Below, piece by piece: positions 27,121-37,904 of a stretch of DNA of 64,000 bases (positions are counted from its first letter, which is position 1; each line of letters starts with the position of its first letter). The DNA comes from Kineothrix sp. MB12-C1 (lineage in GTDB: Bacteria > Bacillota > Clostridia > Lachnospirales > Lachnospiraceae), in contig NZ_CP132957.1 in NCBI RefSeq assembly GCF_030863805.1, positions 1,364,001 through 1,428,000 of the forward strand, in the 5' to 3' direction. The translations under genes and the position numbers were made by a program. Below the pieces are notes generated by a model. That model was given only the letters and a program-made list of their open reading frames with translations, made no database searches and had not been told where the DNA came from.

Positions 27121-27317
27121 GAACAAAAGTGTGCTTCGCCCACTCTCGCAATTAAAACTTTTAGCAGCACAGCTTTTGTTCCGCGCGCGTAGCTGCGCAT
27201 CAATCGGTTCTTTAATAGGAGCACTTTCCTATTAAAGAACAAAAGTGTGCTTCGTCCACTCTCGCGATTTAAACTTTTAGCAGCACAGCTTTTGTTCCGC
27301 GCGCATAGCTGCGCATC
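27121..27317. repeat. Two 81-bp direct repeats (116-bp period) with internal hairpins
   Basis: 27121-27201 and 27237-27317 differ at about five positions. Each unit begins GAACAAAAGTGTGCTTCG and contains its inverse AGCACAGCTTTTGTTC, then GCGC...GCTGCGC. Between them is a perfect 14-bp hairpin (27207-27240, GTTCTTTAATAGGA and its inverse). No gene is visible; the units look like a dispersed structured repeat that has duplicated in place. Confidence 0.8.
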
Positions 27318-27330
27318 CTGCACGGAGTGC

Positions 27331-27394
27331 TTTTATTCTATAGGATCAACACTTTTATACTTTAATGCAACAAGGTCTTTCCTATAGAATAAAA
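27331..27394. repeat. Long hairpin with 15-bp stem
   Basis: TTTTATTCTATAGGA (27331-27345) and its exact inverse (27380-27394) enclose 34 bases. It directly follows the direct repeats and belongs to the same repeat-rich gap of about 500 bases, in which no gene was found. Confidence 0.7.
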
Positions 27395-27397
27395 AAA

Positions 27398-27423
27398 GGA
27401 CATTTCCCACTCAGGAAATGTCC
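27398..27423. terminator. Hairpin, likely terminator in convergent gap
   Basis: GGACATTTCC and GGAAATGTCC form a perfect 10-bp stem with a six-base loop. On the minus strand it is followed by TTTTTTT, so it could end the beta-glucoside operon transcript; on the plus strand TTAAAAT follows. Confidence 0.55.
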
Positions 27424-27492
27424 TTAAAATATCACTTATTAAATCTTTATGGCTGAATACTTACGTCTATATAGTGGGGATATTTTCCCCTT

Positions 27493-27582
27493 AGTATAAC
27501 CCACATACATCGAGGCTTTTTGGATGGTGCATCCGGAAGTTCAGACAAGTAATTCATGTGGTTAATTTGGGTAGGTTATACT
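27493..27582. repeat. Inverted repeat abutting the bglA-like stop codon
   Basis: AGTATAACC (27493-27501) and GGTTATACT (27574-27582), with CACAT / ATGTG just inside. The right end touches the stop codon of the 6-phospho-beta-glucosidase gene. It resembles the ends of a small palindromic element; no gene inside. Confidence 0.55.
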
Positions 27583-27584
27583 AG

Positions 27585-30900
<3,316 letters not shown>

Positions 30901-30920
30901 ATTTTCATTCCTTTCATAAT

Positions 30921-31793
30921 TTAAACATTCTTTGAATCTGAATCTTTTGCAATAGTAGAAACCCTATTAAGATGCAATGTTAAATATAACAGTTCGCTTT
31001 TACTTATTTTCCATTTGTAGGCACGAACAAGAAATTCCTCTATCTTTTTCGCACAAGAATAGTCAAACGGACATTTTTCCGCAATGACCTCCATTAATTC
31101 AGAATTGTTATTAACCTCAATTCCTCCCAATTGTCTTCGCACAAAATAACGAATATGAACGACAAATCGTGAAAACTCAAAGGAATTCTGATCTACTTTA
31201 AATCCATAATGATATCGCGTTATATCCAATATATTTTGAATTATTCCTGTATATAATATTGTTTCTGTCATGTCATTCAAGCTATTGGATTCATTTATTT
31301 GAGAATTAATGAAATGTAAAGCAATGAATGGAGCTTCTTGATTAGGTATGACAATTTTACAATAATCCGATATATATTGAATTGCTTTTAATGAGAACTC
31401 ATACTCTTTTGGGTAGATCACTCGAATATCCCATTCTAATGGCGTACTAAAGAACGTATTGTTCTTCGCACGTGTAATGGCAAAATCCAAATGATCTGCT
31501 AAAGCCAATAATATCGAATCATTACATCTATACCCTAATTCTTTTTCTCCCGCTTTGATAATTTTGCTGGCCAGCACAATATTATCAGGCTGAATATTCT
31601 GAATCGCTTTTTCTACGTCCGAATTCTTAGTATCTTCATCTTTTACAATATATAAATTTTGAATTTTACTTTGCTCAACTTCATCCCCTGCTCTTTTTTT
31701 AAATCCAATCCCATTTCCTATGGCGACTTGTTCAATGCCATTTTTATCTTCTGTTAATACTGCATTATTTCCTAACGGCTTTTTGATCTTCAT
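30921..31793 (-). CDS. licT: LicT/BglG-family transcriptional antiterminator
   Basis: A 290-residue antiterminator with an N-terminal CAT RNA-binding domain (MKIKKPLGNNAVLTEDKNG, then AIGNGIGFKKRAGDEV; residues 1-55) and two PTS regulation domains with conserved His sites (ADHLDFAI, ALHFINSQ, VHIRYFVRRQ, LYLTLHLNR). PTS phosphorylation decides whether it binds the RAT site and blocks termination. ATG at 31793 follows AGGAGGTG at 6-7 bases. It is the first gene of the beta-glucoside operon, behind a promoter, RAT and terminator that would make it autoregulated. Confidence 0.94.
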   Translation of the reverse strand: MKIKKPLGNNAVLTEDKNGIEQVAIGNGIGFKKRAGDEVEQSKIQNLYIVKDEDTKNSDVEKAIQNIQPDNIVLASKIIKAGEKELGYRCNDSILLALADHLDFAITRAKNNTFFSTPLEWDIRVIYPKEYEFSLKAIQYISDYCKIVIPNQEAPFIALHFINSQINESNSLNDMTETILYTGIIQNILDITRYHYGFKVDQNSFEFSRFVVHIRYFVRRQLGGIEVNNNSELMEVIAEKCPFDYSCAKKIEEFLVRAYKWKISKSELLYLTLHLNRVSTIAKDSDSKNV

Positions 31794-31832
31794 CAAAATC
31801 ACCTCCTATTCTTAAATTAAGGCACAAAAAAA

Positions 31833-31866
31833 GGCACAACTTTACACCATAGTGCAAGGTTGTACC
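31833..31866 (-). terminator. Regulated terminator in the licT leader
   Basis: GGTACAACCTTGCAC pairs (with G-T wobbles) with GTGTAAAGTTGTGCC around TATG and is followed by TTTTTTT. Its 5' arm overlaps the RAT sequence, the classical antitermination layout. Confidence 0.85.
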
Positions 31867-31886
31867 TAATCTAATAGTAATACGCT
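31857..31886 (-). promoter_or_regulatory. Ribonucleic antiterminator (RAT) site for LicT-type protein
   Basis: A 30-base imperfect palindrome (AGCGTATTACTATTAGATTA followed by GGTACAACCT) with the TTACT core and the overlap with a terminator expected of a BglG/LicT target. It deviates from the standard GGATTGTTACT form, so the partner is inferred from location. Confidence 0.65.
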
Positions 31887-31898
31887 TGATATGATTGT

Positions 31899-31927
31899 AT
31901 TATATTAAAAGTGCACAATTTTGTCAA
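31899..31927 (-). promoter_or_regulatory. Consensus sigma-A promoter of the beta-glucoside operon
   Basis: TTGACA, 17-base spacer, TATAAT on the minus strand: a perfect match. It places the start of transcription just ahead of the RAT site. Confidence 0.88.
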
Positions 31928-32015
31928 TCAATCTTTCCATATAATCATATTCTTGTATAAAATGTAGATTTTATAGTTCGTCTTTTATTAGTATTAAACA
32001 ACTTTGATTAAATTA

Positions 32016-33080
32016 TTATTGAAAGTATTCATCAATTCCATTTGCGATACCTTCTGCAATCAAATACTGGTACTCATCCGTCGCCATTTTCTGATCCTCA
32101 TCCGGATTAGTCATATATCCCATTTCCACAATAGTAACCGGAATTAAACTCCAGTTAATCCCGCTCATTGTATCTGTTTCCCATACAGATTGCTTTCTAC
32201 AGCCTGTATTATCTACCATTGCATCGAGTATGCATGTAGAAAGCTTTTTGCTTTGATCGTAAAGCGATACATAAGGGCTATTAGCCGTCTGGCAAATTGT
32301 CATCGCTCCATTTATACTTGAATCTTCAGATCCATTCGCATGAATTCGAATTAATATCTCGGCACCGGCATCATATGCCATTTGTGCTCTTTCTGAATTA
32401 CTGATATTTACATCATTAGTTTCTCGAATCATATATACATCATAACCCTTATTTATCAATTCTTCTTTCAACTTAATCGCTACTTCCAGATTTAATTCAT
32501 ACTCCTTAAGTCCGGTAGAAACTCCGCTGGTACCGCCGGATACTTTTGCTTTCATCTCACCGGATCCCGGCCCAATAGGTTCTTTCTCACTATTACCTTT
32601 ACTCTGATGGCCTGCATCTATTGCAATTAGATGCCCTTCCGTAGTTGAAACTACCGGCTTCTCATCTAAATACTCCGTTTTGGCATAATATTCATTTCCA
32701 TCCAGCGCTATCCGGCTCCATCCGTCTTCTATATCCTCAATTTTTTCTAACGCCGTACCGCGGGCTAGTGTTTTATAAACATTCTCTCCCATTGATGGAC
32801 TTGTTCTTATATTAATACGATCCGTTGTATATACCTGTATTACCTCTATTTCTGCTGACCCTTCAGCCAAGTCAGAATCTTCTGCCATTTCTTCCGAAGT
32901 ATTTTCTTGGGATTGTATCGCCTCTTCAGATTGCATGGTATCTTTAATGATTTCTTCAGTTCGCTCCGCTTCTTCGGCTACTTTTATCTCACCTTCAACA
33001 CCGGCATTTTTATCGGCCATACAGCCTGCGCCTAAAACGGTACATAGGCTGATTGCCACTATAAGTATAATATTTTTCAT
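32016..33080 (-). CDS. Lipoprotein N-acetylmuramoyl-L-alanine amidase with SH3 domain
   Basis: A 354-residue protein with a lipoprotein signal ([20 protein letters not shown], lipobox LGAGC with Cys20), a Glu/Ser-rich linker, a bacterial SH3 domain (about 85-145, [20 protein letters not shown]) and an Amidase_3 catalytic domain (about 152-354). The zinc-site residues are visible: His in AIDAGHQ, Glu in LKEYELN, His in LIRIHANG, and catalytic Glu in TIVEMGYM. It should cut the amide between MurNAc and the stem peptide at the outer face of the membrane. ATG at 33080 has AAGGATGCT upstream; a longer frame would destroy the signal peptide. Transcribed alone. Confidence 0.92.
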   Translation of the reverse strand: MKNIILIVAISLCTVLGAGCMADKNAGVEGEIKVAEEAERTEEIIKDTMQSEEAIQSQENTSEEMAEDSDLAEGSAEIEVIQVYTTDRINIRTSPSMGENVYKTLARGTALEKIEDIEDGWSRIALDGNEYYAKTEYLDEKPVVSTTEGHLIAIDAGHQSKGNSEKEPIGPGSGEMKAKVSGGTSGVSTGLKEYELNLEVAIKLKEELINKGYDVYMIRETNDVNISNSERAQMAYDAGAEILIRIHANGSEDSSINGAMTICQTANSPYVSLYDQSKKLSTCILDAMVDNTGCRKQSVWETDTMSGINWSLIPVTIVEMGYMTNPDEDQKMATDEYQYLIAEGIANGIDEYFQ

Positions 33081-33189
33081 AGCATCCTTCTTTCCCCTTC
33101 TTTTTACATTATGATACAACTTAAATTCTGACAAAACCCACGAAGCGAATTTGCTCCGGCATAAACATTGATTATCGCTGTAATATTAC

Positions 33190-33855
33190 TTATATATAAT
33201 ATTCAGTATTATCATCAATCCGATACATTGATATTTTACCGCCGTCTTTTCTATAACCGGAACCCGTATCCATACACATATACTTCTTTTTATGTACTAT
33301 CTTGTATGAGTTATCATCATTGATCGACATAACCGGAACATGTCCGACTATAACGAACATATTTATTCTATCTATTAGTCTTGCAGGTACATAATGCAAA
33401 TCATTTGAAATAAGATAATCAAATTCATCTTCTTGTACTGCTCTTTCAATCGACCGCACAATATCAATTTCTCCATCTGCAAGCCCCATTATATAATCTG
33501 CATGCAGACCTGAATGTGTCAAAACAGCCTTTTTATATTTCGAAAAATCAATAATTTTATAATGTTCTAAATCTCGAAGGAAACCATGCAACTCCTTTAA
33601 CTGAAAGTCTGTCAACGCTTCTATCTCTCTTATTGTACCAACACCGCCCCATAATTTCCATTGCTTAGCTTCTAAACGGCTTTCCAAATACATTTGTGCA
33701 AATAATTCGTGATTTCCTTTAATTAAGCACATTACTCCTCTATCTATATATTGCTTAATTTAAAAAAGAAGTTCCCGACTTTTATCCCCTCTATCCAAAA
33801 CATCACCCAAAATATATATGAAGTCATTCGTTTCACCTCTTGCAATTTTCCGCAT
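33190..33855 (-). pseudogene. Broken metallophosphoesterase (PrpE/Ser-Thr phosphatase-like)
   Basis: An open 180-residue part (from 33732) begins MCLIKGNHELFAQM and keeps GNHE, THSGLHADY and VIVGHVPVM. Upstream in the same phase lies YILGDVLDRGDKSRELLF, the GDxxDRG motif, followed by an in-frame TAA before the rest. The first motif (DIHG) and the true start are missing; the sequence there gives way to the antitoxin promoter of a toxin locus. It is therefore a dead or crippled phosphatase gene. A second, shorter relic of the same gene lies at about 52.7 kb. Confidence 0.8.
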
Positions 33856-33868
33856 CACATACTATAAT
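33840..33868 (+). promoter_or_regulatory. Sigma-A promoter for antisense antitoxin RNA
   Basis: TTGCAA, 17-base spacer, TATAAT on the plus strand. It would start an RNA at about 33875 that runs into the terminator at 33966. Confidence 0.8.
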
Positions 33869-33874
33869 TAAGAC

Positions 33875-33966
33875 ATAAAAAGAGAGTAACCGTCCACAAA
33901 GTGGTTAACCTCCAGATAACTGTTAAAGCCTACCTGTACCGGTCAAGTAACAAGGTAGGCTTTTTA
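33875..33966 (+). ncRNA. Putative antitoxin RNA of type I toxin-antitoxin locus
   Basis: About 90 bases, from the promoter at 33840-33868 to an intrinsic terminator (AGCCTACC at 33927-33934 with GGTAGGCT at 33954-33961, then T-run). It is transcribed toward the toxin gene, and its 3' end overlaps the end of that gene and its 3' untranslated region, as in the txpA-RatA type of locus. Boundaries are inferred from promoter and terminator positions. Confidence 0.7.
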
Positions 33967-34059
33967 TTTTCGCTTGTTGTTCCTATCTATGTAGGCAAGC
34001 AGTGCTATGATTAACATTCCAAACGTTATCATTAAAGATATTGCTTCATATGTACTCAT
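33964..34059 (-). CDS. Small holin-like membrane toxin (type I TA)
   Basis: A 31-residue peptide, MSTYEAISLMITFGMLIIAL followed by LAYIDRNNKRK. It has one membrane helix (about 6-24) and a positively charged tail, closely matching the putative holin-like toxin family (Hol_Tox; usual form MSTYEALSLMISFGMLVIAI). Such peptides damage the membrane when expressed. An ideal GGGAGGTGG ribosome site lies before the ATG. An antisense RNA gene is encoded head-on at its 3' end. Confidence 0.85.
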   Translation of the reverse strand: MSTYEAISLMITFGMLIIALLAYIDRNNKRK

Positions 34060-34128
34060 CTGCACCACCTCCCCTCTATCTCTAGTTTGGGAGGCTACCA
34101 CCCTATAACACGATTACTCTCTCCAAAA

Positions 34129-34157
34129 ATCATAGCACACTTTTTCGTTGCAAACAA
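34129..34157 (-). promoter_or_regulatory. Promoter of the holin-like toxin gene
   Basis: TTGTTT, 17-base spacer, TATGAT with an extended TGC before the -10. The leader of about 65 bases includes GGGTGGTAGCCTCCC, a self-complementary stretch that could hide the ribosome site. Confidence 0.6.
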
Positions 34158-34377
34158 TCCTAAAACTCCCAAAATCTCTATGTTCAAATACACTGTTTTT
34201 CCTCGCGAATATCTCTTGCTACACTCACATTGCGTGCCTATTATACGCCTATTGTAATTTTCACTCTAATATTGTGGATGGGGACGCCGTCCTCACATAA
34301 ACCAATGCATTATAGCTTTTCAAGGGGGATTAGCGCTGCGTGTACCCTTTCTCTAATAATCCTTGTATATCGCAAAA

Positions 34378-34411
34378 AAGACGTATGAAACTGTTACCTC
34401 TCATACGTCTT
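34378..34411 (-). terminator. Terminator of the nucleoside-type operon
   Basis: AAGACGTATGA and TCATACGTCTT form a perfect 11-bp stem, followed by TTTT on the minus strand, 14 bases past the stop of the TrpA-like gene. It marks the end of the long operon that begins with the GntR gene. Confidence 0.9.
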
Positions 34412-34424
34412 ATCTTTTATTCAC

Positions 34425-35138
34425 TTAGCACTGTGCCTTAAATTCCCGAATCGTCTCCTTCATTAACGGAATATTATCATGCAATTTTAAAATTGTACTT
34501 CCGACAAAAGCAGCATCGATTCCTGCTTCCTTCGCCATCTTCACGTCCTCCGGTGTATGTATTCCTACGCCGCAGTAAATCGGGCGTTCGATACCGCAAT
34601 CGCGCAGGTGCTTAACACAGTCTTTTAAGGTTCTATACCGAGGGTTGATTTCATCGCCCGGCTTAGCCTGTATATAAACAAATCCATTGGACTGTATCGC
34701 CGAATCAATTTCCTCCTGCATCATCTGATACTGTACATAGCATGAAACTTTTAATCCGCTGGCAATAATTTCATTTTTTATCACTTCATCTTTTAATCCA
34801 ACCAGTAAAATGTCCTCAATTTCGTTCTGTTTACAGAAACCAATGAATTTTTCAATTCCGATCTCCTCAACTGTATTTTCATAAGCCAGCAGTAAAAACT
34901 GAGTATCCGGCAGTCTCTTTTTTATGGCAATGATACTTTCCATATACTTTTCATAGTCATCGCAGACGCTCAAAGCATGCTTCATTCGGTCAGCAATGTA
35001 CTCACTTTCTAAATATGGATTGCGGGAAGGAAAATCAATTTCTATAATTTTGCAGCCTGCATCTGCATATTCAATTGCTGTCTGATAACTGCTCTCCAGG
35101 TTCGGATATCCATTGGATAAATATAAAATAATTTCCAT
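34425..35138 (-). CDS. Stand-alone TrpA-like (tryptophan synthase alpha) TIM-barrel protein
   Basis: A 237-residue TIM barrel related to tryptophan synthase alpha. LSNGYPNLESSYQTAIEYAD and the segment IIEIDFPSRNPYLES align with the TrpA loop ALELGVPFSDPLADG: catalytic Glu49 is kept, and the position of Asp60 is occupied by Glu. The GVGIHTPEDVKMAKEAGIDA and FVGSTILK phosphate-binding end is kept, but the GVTG part has become KPGDE. There is no trpB or other trp gene nearby; it is the last gene of an operon for a nucleoside-like substrate. I infer a retro-aldol or isomerase role on a phosphosugar, not indole synthesis. Confidence 0.7.
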   Translation of the reverse strand: MEIILYLSNGYPNLESSYQTAIEYADAGCKIIEIDFPSRNPYLESEYIADRMKHALSVCDDYEKYMESIIAIKKRLPDTQFLLLAYENTVEEIGIEKFIGFCKQNEIEDILLVGLKDEVIKNEIIASGLKVSCYVQYQMMQEEIDSAIQSNGFVYIQAKPGDEINPRYRTLKDCVKHLRDCGIERPIYCGVGIHTPEDVKMAKEAGIDAAFVGSTILKLHDNIPLMKETIREFKAQC

Positions 35139-35140
35139 GC

Positions 35141-36289
35141 CTATTCTCCCTTATATGCCTTTATGAAAAGTTCCTTAAACTGCTGTAAACTTGGTTTTAT
35201 AGGATTTGTTTTCGTGCATCCATCCGCACTGGCTGCCATCGCCATATCATCGAGACGGTTCATATATGCCGCTTCATCGGAAATGACTTCACAAAAACCA
35301 GTCGGAATATTAAGCTTTTTATTTAGCTCACGTACCATATCTGCCAAATTAGTTCCGCCTGCCTTCTCAGCGAGCTGACGGTAAATTTCTGCTGCCCTTT
35401 CATCCTGACTGTTAAAATCAATCACATAAGGCAAAAGCATCGCATCGCCCAATCCATGCGCAATATGAAAACATCCGCCCAAAGTATGCGCCATTGAATG
35501 TACAATTCCAAGAGATACATTGGTAAAAGCCATTCCGGCTGCCATAGAGGCATTCAGCATATGTTCTCTTGCCTCGCCGTCATTGCCATTCTCATATGCT
35601 TTTGGCAGATAGGTAAAGATATCGAGAGCCGCTTGCGTTGCCAGAATATCACCGATATAATTCGCTCTTGTGGAAGCCAATGCCTCAACCGCATGAGTCA
35701 GCGCATCCATTCCTGTCTCGGCGGTAATTTTATCCGGCATCGACATTGTCACCTGTGGATCGCAGATCGCAATATCCGGCATCATTTCCATGTTCCCTAG
35801 ACCATGCTTCATACCCGTTTCCTTATCGGAAATTACAACCGAACGCGATACCTCGCTAGCCGTTCCGGCTGTAGATGGAATACAACAAAAAATCGCTTTT
35901 TTCCGTAGCTTTGGGAATGGATTGGCTTCCAGCAACTCCTCCAGGGTTGTCAGCTCCGGATGCTCATAATACACCCACATCGCCTTTGCTGCATCCATTA
36001 CAGAGCCTCCGCCCAAGGCGACAATCAGATCAGGTCCAAATTCTTTCATTTGTTCGGCTCCCCGCACTACAGTCGAAAAAGCCGGATCAGGTTCTACTCC
36101 GTCAATGACCATCGTCTCAGCGCCTGCCTCCTGTAGATAAGCTCTTACCGTATCGAGCATTCCGCTCTTTATCATACTGGATCCACCAATTACAATGGAC
36201 GTCCTTTTGGTATTCAGGCTCTTTAAGTGCTCCAGACATCCTTCTCCAAATAACAACTGGCTTCCTGCCAGCTTCATCGGTCTCATCAT
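35141..36289 (-). CDS. Iron-containing (group III) alcohol dehydrogenase
   Basis: A 382-residue Fe-ADH with the NAD-binding GGGSVMDAAKAMW motif (about 94-106), CIPSTAGTASEVSRSVVI, the metal-site segment GMDALTHAVEALAS (Asp and His ligands) and HSMAHTLGGCFHIAHGLGDA with two further His ligands. Enzymes of this family interconvert small alcohols and aldehydes. Placed among a phosphorylase, a sugar kinase and two TIM-barrel proteins, it may reduce an aldehyde released from the sugar part. It overlaps closely with the TrpA-like gene (3-base gap). Confidence 0.9.
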   Translation of the reverse strand: MMRPMKLAGSQLLFGEGCLEHLKSLNTKRTSIVIGGSSMIKSGMLDTVRAYLQEAGAETMVIDGVEPDPAFSTVVRGAEQMKEFGPDLIVALGGGSVMDAAKAMWVYYEHPELTTLEELLEANPFPKLRKKAIFCCIPSTAGTASEVSRSVVISDKETGMKHGLGNMEMMPDIAICDPQVTMSMPDKITAETGMDALTHAVEALASTRANYIGDILATQAALDIFTYLPKAYENGNDGEAREHMLNASMAAGMAFTNVSLGIVHSMAHTLGGCFHIAHGLGDAMLLPYVIDFNSQDERAAEIYRQLAEKAGGTNLADMVRELNKKLNIPTGFCEVISDEAAYMNRLDDMAMAASADGCTKTNPIKPSLQQFKELFIKAYKGE

Positions 36290-36329
36290 AGCTTTCTTCC
36301 TCTTCTCTCTATTTCAGTTTGTTCATCTC

Positions 36330-37121
36330 TTACATTAATCCTTCTATTACTTCCCTTACCAGTTCGTAGGAGATTGGGTTGCTAATCTTTCCATTCTTTT
36401 TCAGACTGGAACCGATTATCGCACCGTCTGCTATCTCCATTTGATCTTTTATATTATGTGCATTCACGCCACTGCCCGCCAAAATAGGTATCTTTACCAC
36501 ATTTTTGGCTTTCTTAATTGCCGCAATCGGTGTCTCAGCTCCAATTACACTACCGGTCACAATAATTGCATCAGCACCATTATCAGCGGCCTCTTTTGCC
36601 GACTGTTCAACCGTTATTCCCGAAATCAGCATATGGGCATGTTTTACCTGTATATCGGCCAAAATTTTTACATGCTCCAACCCCATATTCTTACGGAAAA
36701 TCATACATTCTCTGGCTGCCGGATAAATAACACCGTCGGTGAATACTACCGTATCCACAAATACCGGAATCCTTACAAAGTCAGCACCCGTGATACCGGC
36801 AATCGAAAGGGAAGCTTTACAGTCATTAAACGCGGCATCAATCCCTATCGGAATTTTTACAGCCTGCCGCACCGCCATAGCTGCCACCGATAGGGCTGCA
36901 ACCTGTGGGGTATCCATAATGGCCGAAAACGGCGTATCTCCCATGTTTTCCACAATTAATGCATCCACACCTGCCCTCTCTAATGTCACAGCATCCTCTA
37001 CTGCGCGTTCTATAATCCGTTGATAATTTCCGTCGAAACCTGCCGTCCCCGGAAGCGCAGGGCAATGTACCATACCAATAATCGTGGTTTCTTTTCCCGT
37101 TAAAATTTCCTTCTTGCTCAT
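36330..37121 (-). CDS. BtpA/SgcQ family TIM-barrel protein
   Basis: A 263-residue protein matching the BtpA family: IGMVHCPALPGTAGFDGNYQ, AGVDALIVENMGDTPF, PIGIDAAFNDCKASLSIA and ILAGSGVNAHNIKDQMEIAD. BtpA was named for a role in cyanobacterial photosystem I, and E. coli SgcQ sits in a sugar operon, but no enzymatic activity is firmly assigned to the group. The C-terminal VTGSVIGAETP and IIGSSLKKNG segments look like a phosphate-binding barrel end. In this operon it is likely to act on a phosphorylated pentose intermediate. Confidence 0.85.
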   Translation of the reverse strand: MSKKEILTGKETTIIGMVHCPALPGTAGFDGNYQRIIERAVEDAVTLERAGVDALIVENMGDTPFSAIMDTPQVAALSVAAMAVRQAVKIPIGIDAAFNDCKASLSIAGITGADFVRIPVFVDTVVFTDGVIYPAARECMIFRKNMGLEHVKILADIQVKHAHMLISGITVEQSAKEAADNGADAIIVTGSVIGAETPIAAIKKAKNVVKIPILAGSGVNAHNIKDQMEIADGAIIGSSLKKNGKISNPISYELVREVIEGLM

Positions 37122-37148
37122 CGTTTCACCCTTCCTTTCAACCAGTTA

Positions 37149-37904
37149 CTATGCTTCTACCGCCTGATGATACTGATAGATTCCTTCAAGAGCGACGCGG
37201 CACAGCAAATCTTCAGCCGCCACTCTTTCTTCTCCAAGGAGAACCTCCTTTAAATTTTCCAATACCGTCGTAATCGTTACGACACAGGCTTTTATTCCCA
37301 TTAACCGTCCAAGCGTCAGCATACAGGAGGACTCCATATCAATTCCAACTACATGCAGTTTTTTTAATTCCTCAAAAGTCTGGCTCATATCTCTGCCCCA
37401 TTCCTTTGAAAATTTGGAATCGTGCATATGACTGTAAAAACCGTCCATCGTACAATTCAATCCGTTACGATACTCTGCTCCCATCTCGGTTACGGTCCGA
37501 TTCATCGACTGCACCAACTCAAAATCAGCCACCGCCGGATAACTTTCCTCCACGTAAGTGCCGCTGGTACCTTCCCGTCTCATTGCCGCTACCGGAATAA
37601 TAAATTTTCCGAGTAAGTCATCCTCCAGTGCCATCACAGTTCCCATACGAACCGCTACTTCCATACCGGCCTCATACATCTCCTCCATTGCAATTGCTGC
37701 AGAAGGAGCACCGATTCCGGTACTGGTGACAGTGATTTCCACACCCTTATAAGTTCCTGTATAGGTATTGAACTCTCGCCGAAAGGCTATCTGCCTTGGG
37801 TTGTCGAGATATTTTTTTACATTTTCCACCCTCCATGGATCGCCGGAAAACACTACATATTTTGAAATGTCCTTCGCTTCTACTCCGGAATATAAAGTAC
37901 TCAT
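37149..37904 (-). CDS. Nucleoside phosphorylase, uridine-phosphorylase-like (NP-I family)
   Basis: A 251-residue NP-I family phosphorylase. The phosphate-binding GDPWRVENVKKYL (about 21-33), TVTSTGIGAPSAAIAMEEM (about 58-76), RREGTSGTYVEESYPAV and GIDMESSCML (ribose-site Glu) are all present, the pattern of uridine phosphorylase relatives. It would split a nucleoside with phosphate into base and pentose 1-phosphate. The gene overlaps the end of the PfkB kinase gene by four bases (ATGA), so the two are made together. Confidence 0.9.
   Translation of the reverse strand: MSTLYSGVEAKDISKYVVFSGDPWRVENVKKYLDNPRQIAFRREFNTYTGTYKGVEITVTSTGIGAPSAAIAMEEMYEAGMEVAVRMGTVMALEDDLLGKFIIPVAAMRREGTSGTYVEESYPAVADFELVQSMNRTVTEMGAEYRNGLNCTMDGFYSHMHDSKFSKEWGRDMSQTFEELKKLHVVGIDMESSCMLTLGRLMGIKACVVTITTVLENLKEVLLGEERVAAEDLLCRVALEGIYQYHQAVEA

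Noticed and set aside
27121-27317. CRISPR array
   Set aside because: Only two long units with a single 35-base spacer that is itself a perfect hairpin, and no cas genes.
34425-35138. A true tryptophan synthase alpha subunit
   Set aside because: No trpB or other trp genes are near, and the phosphate loop and one catalytic position differ.
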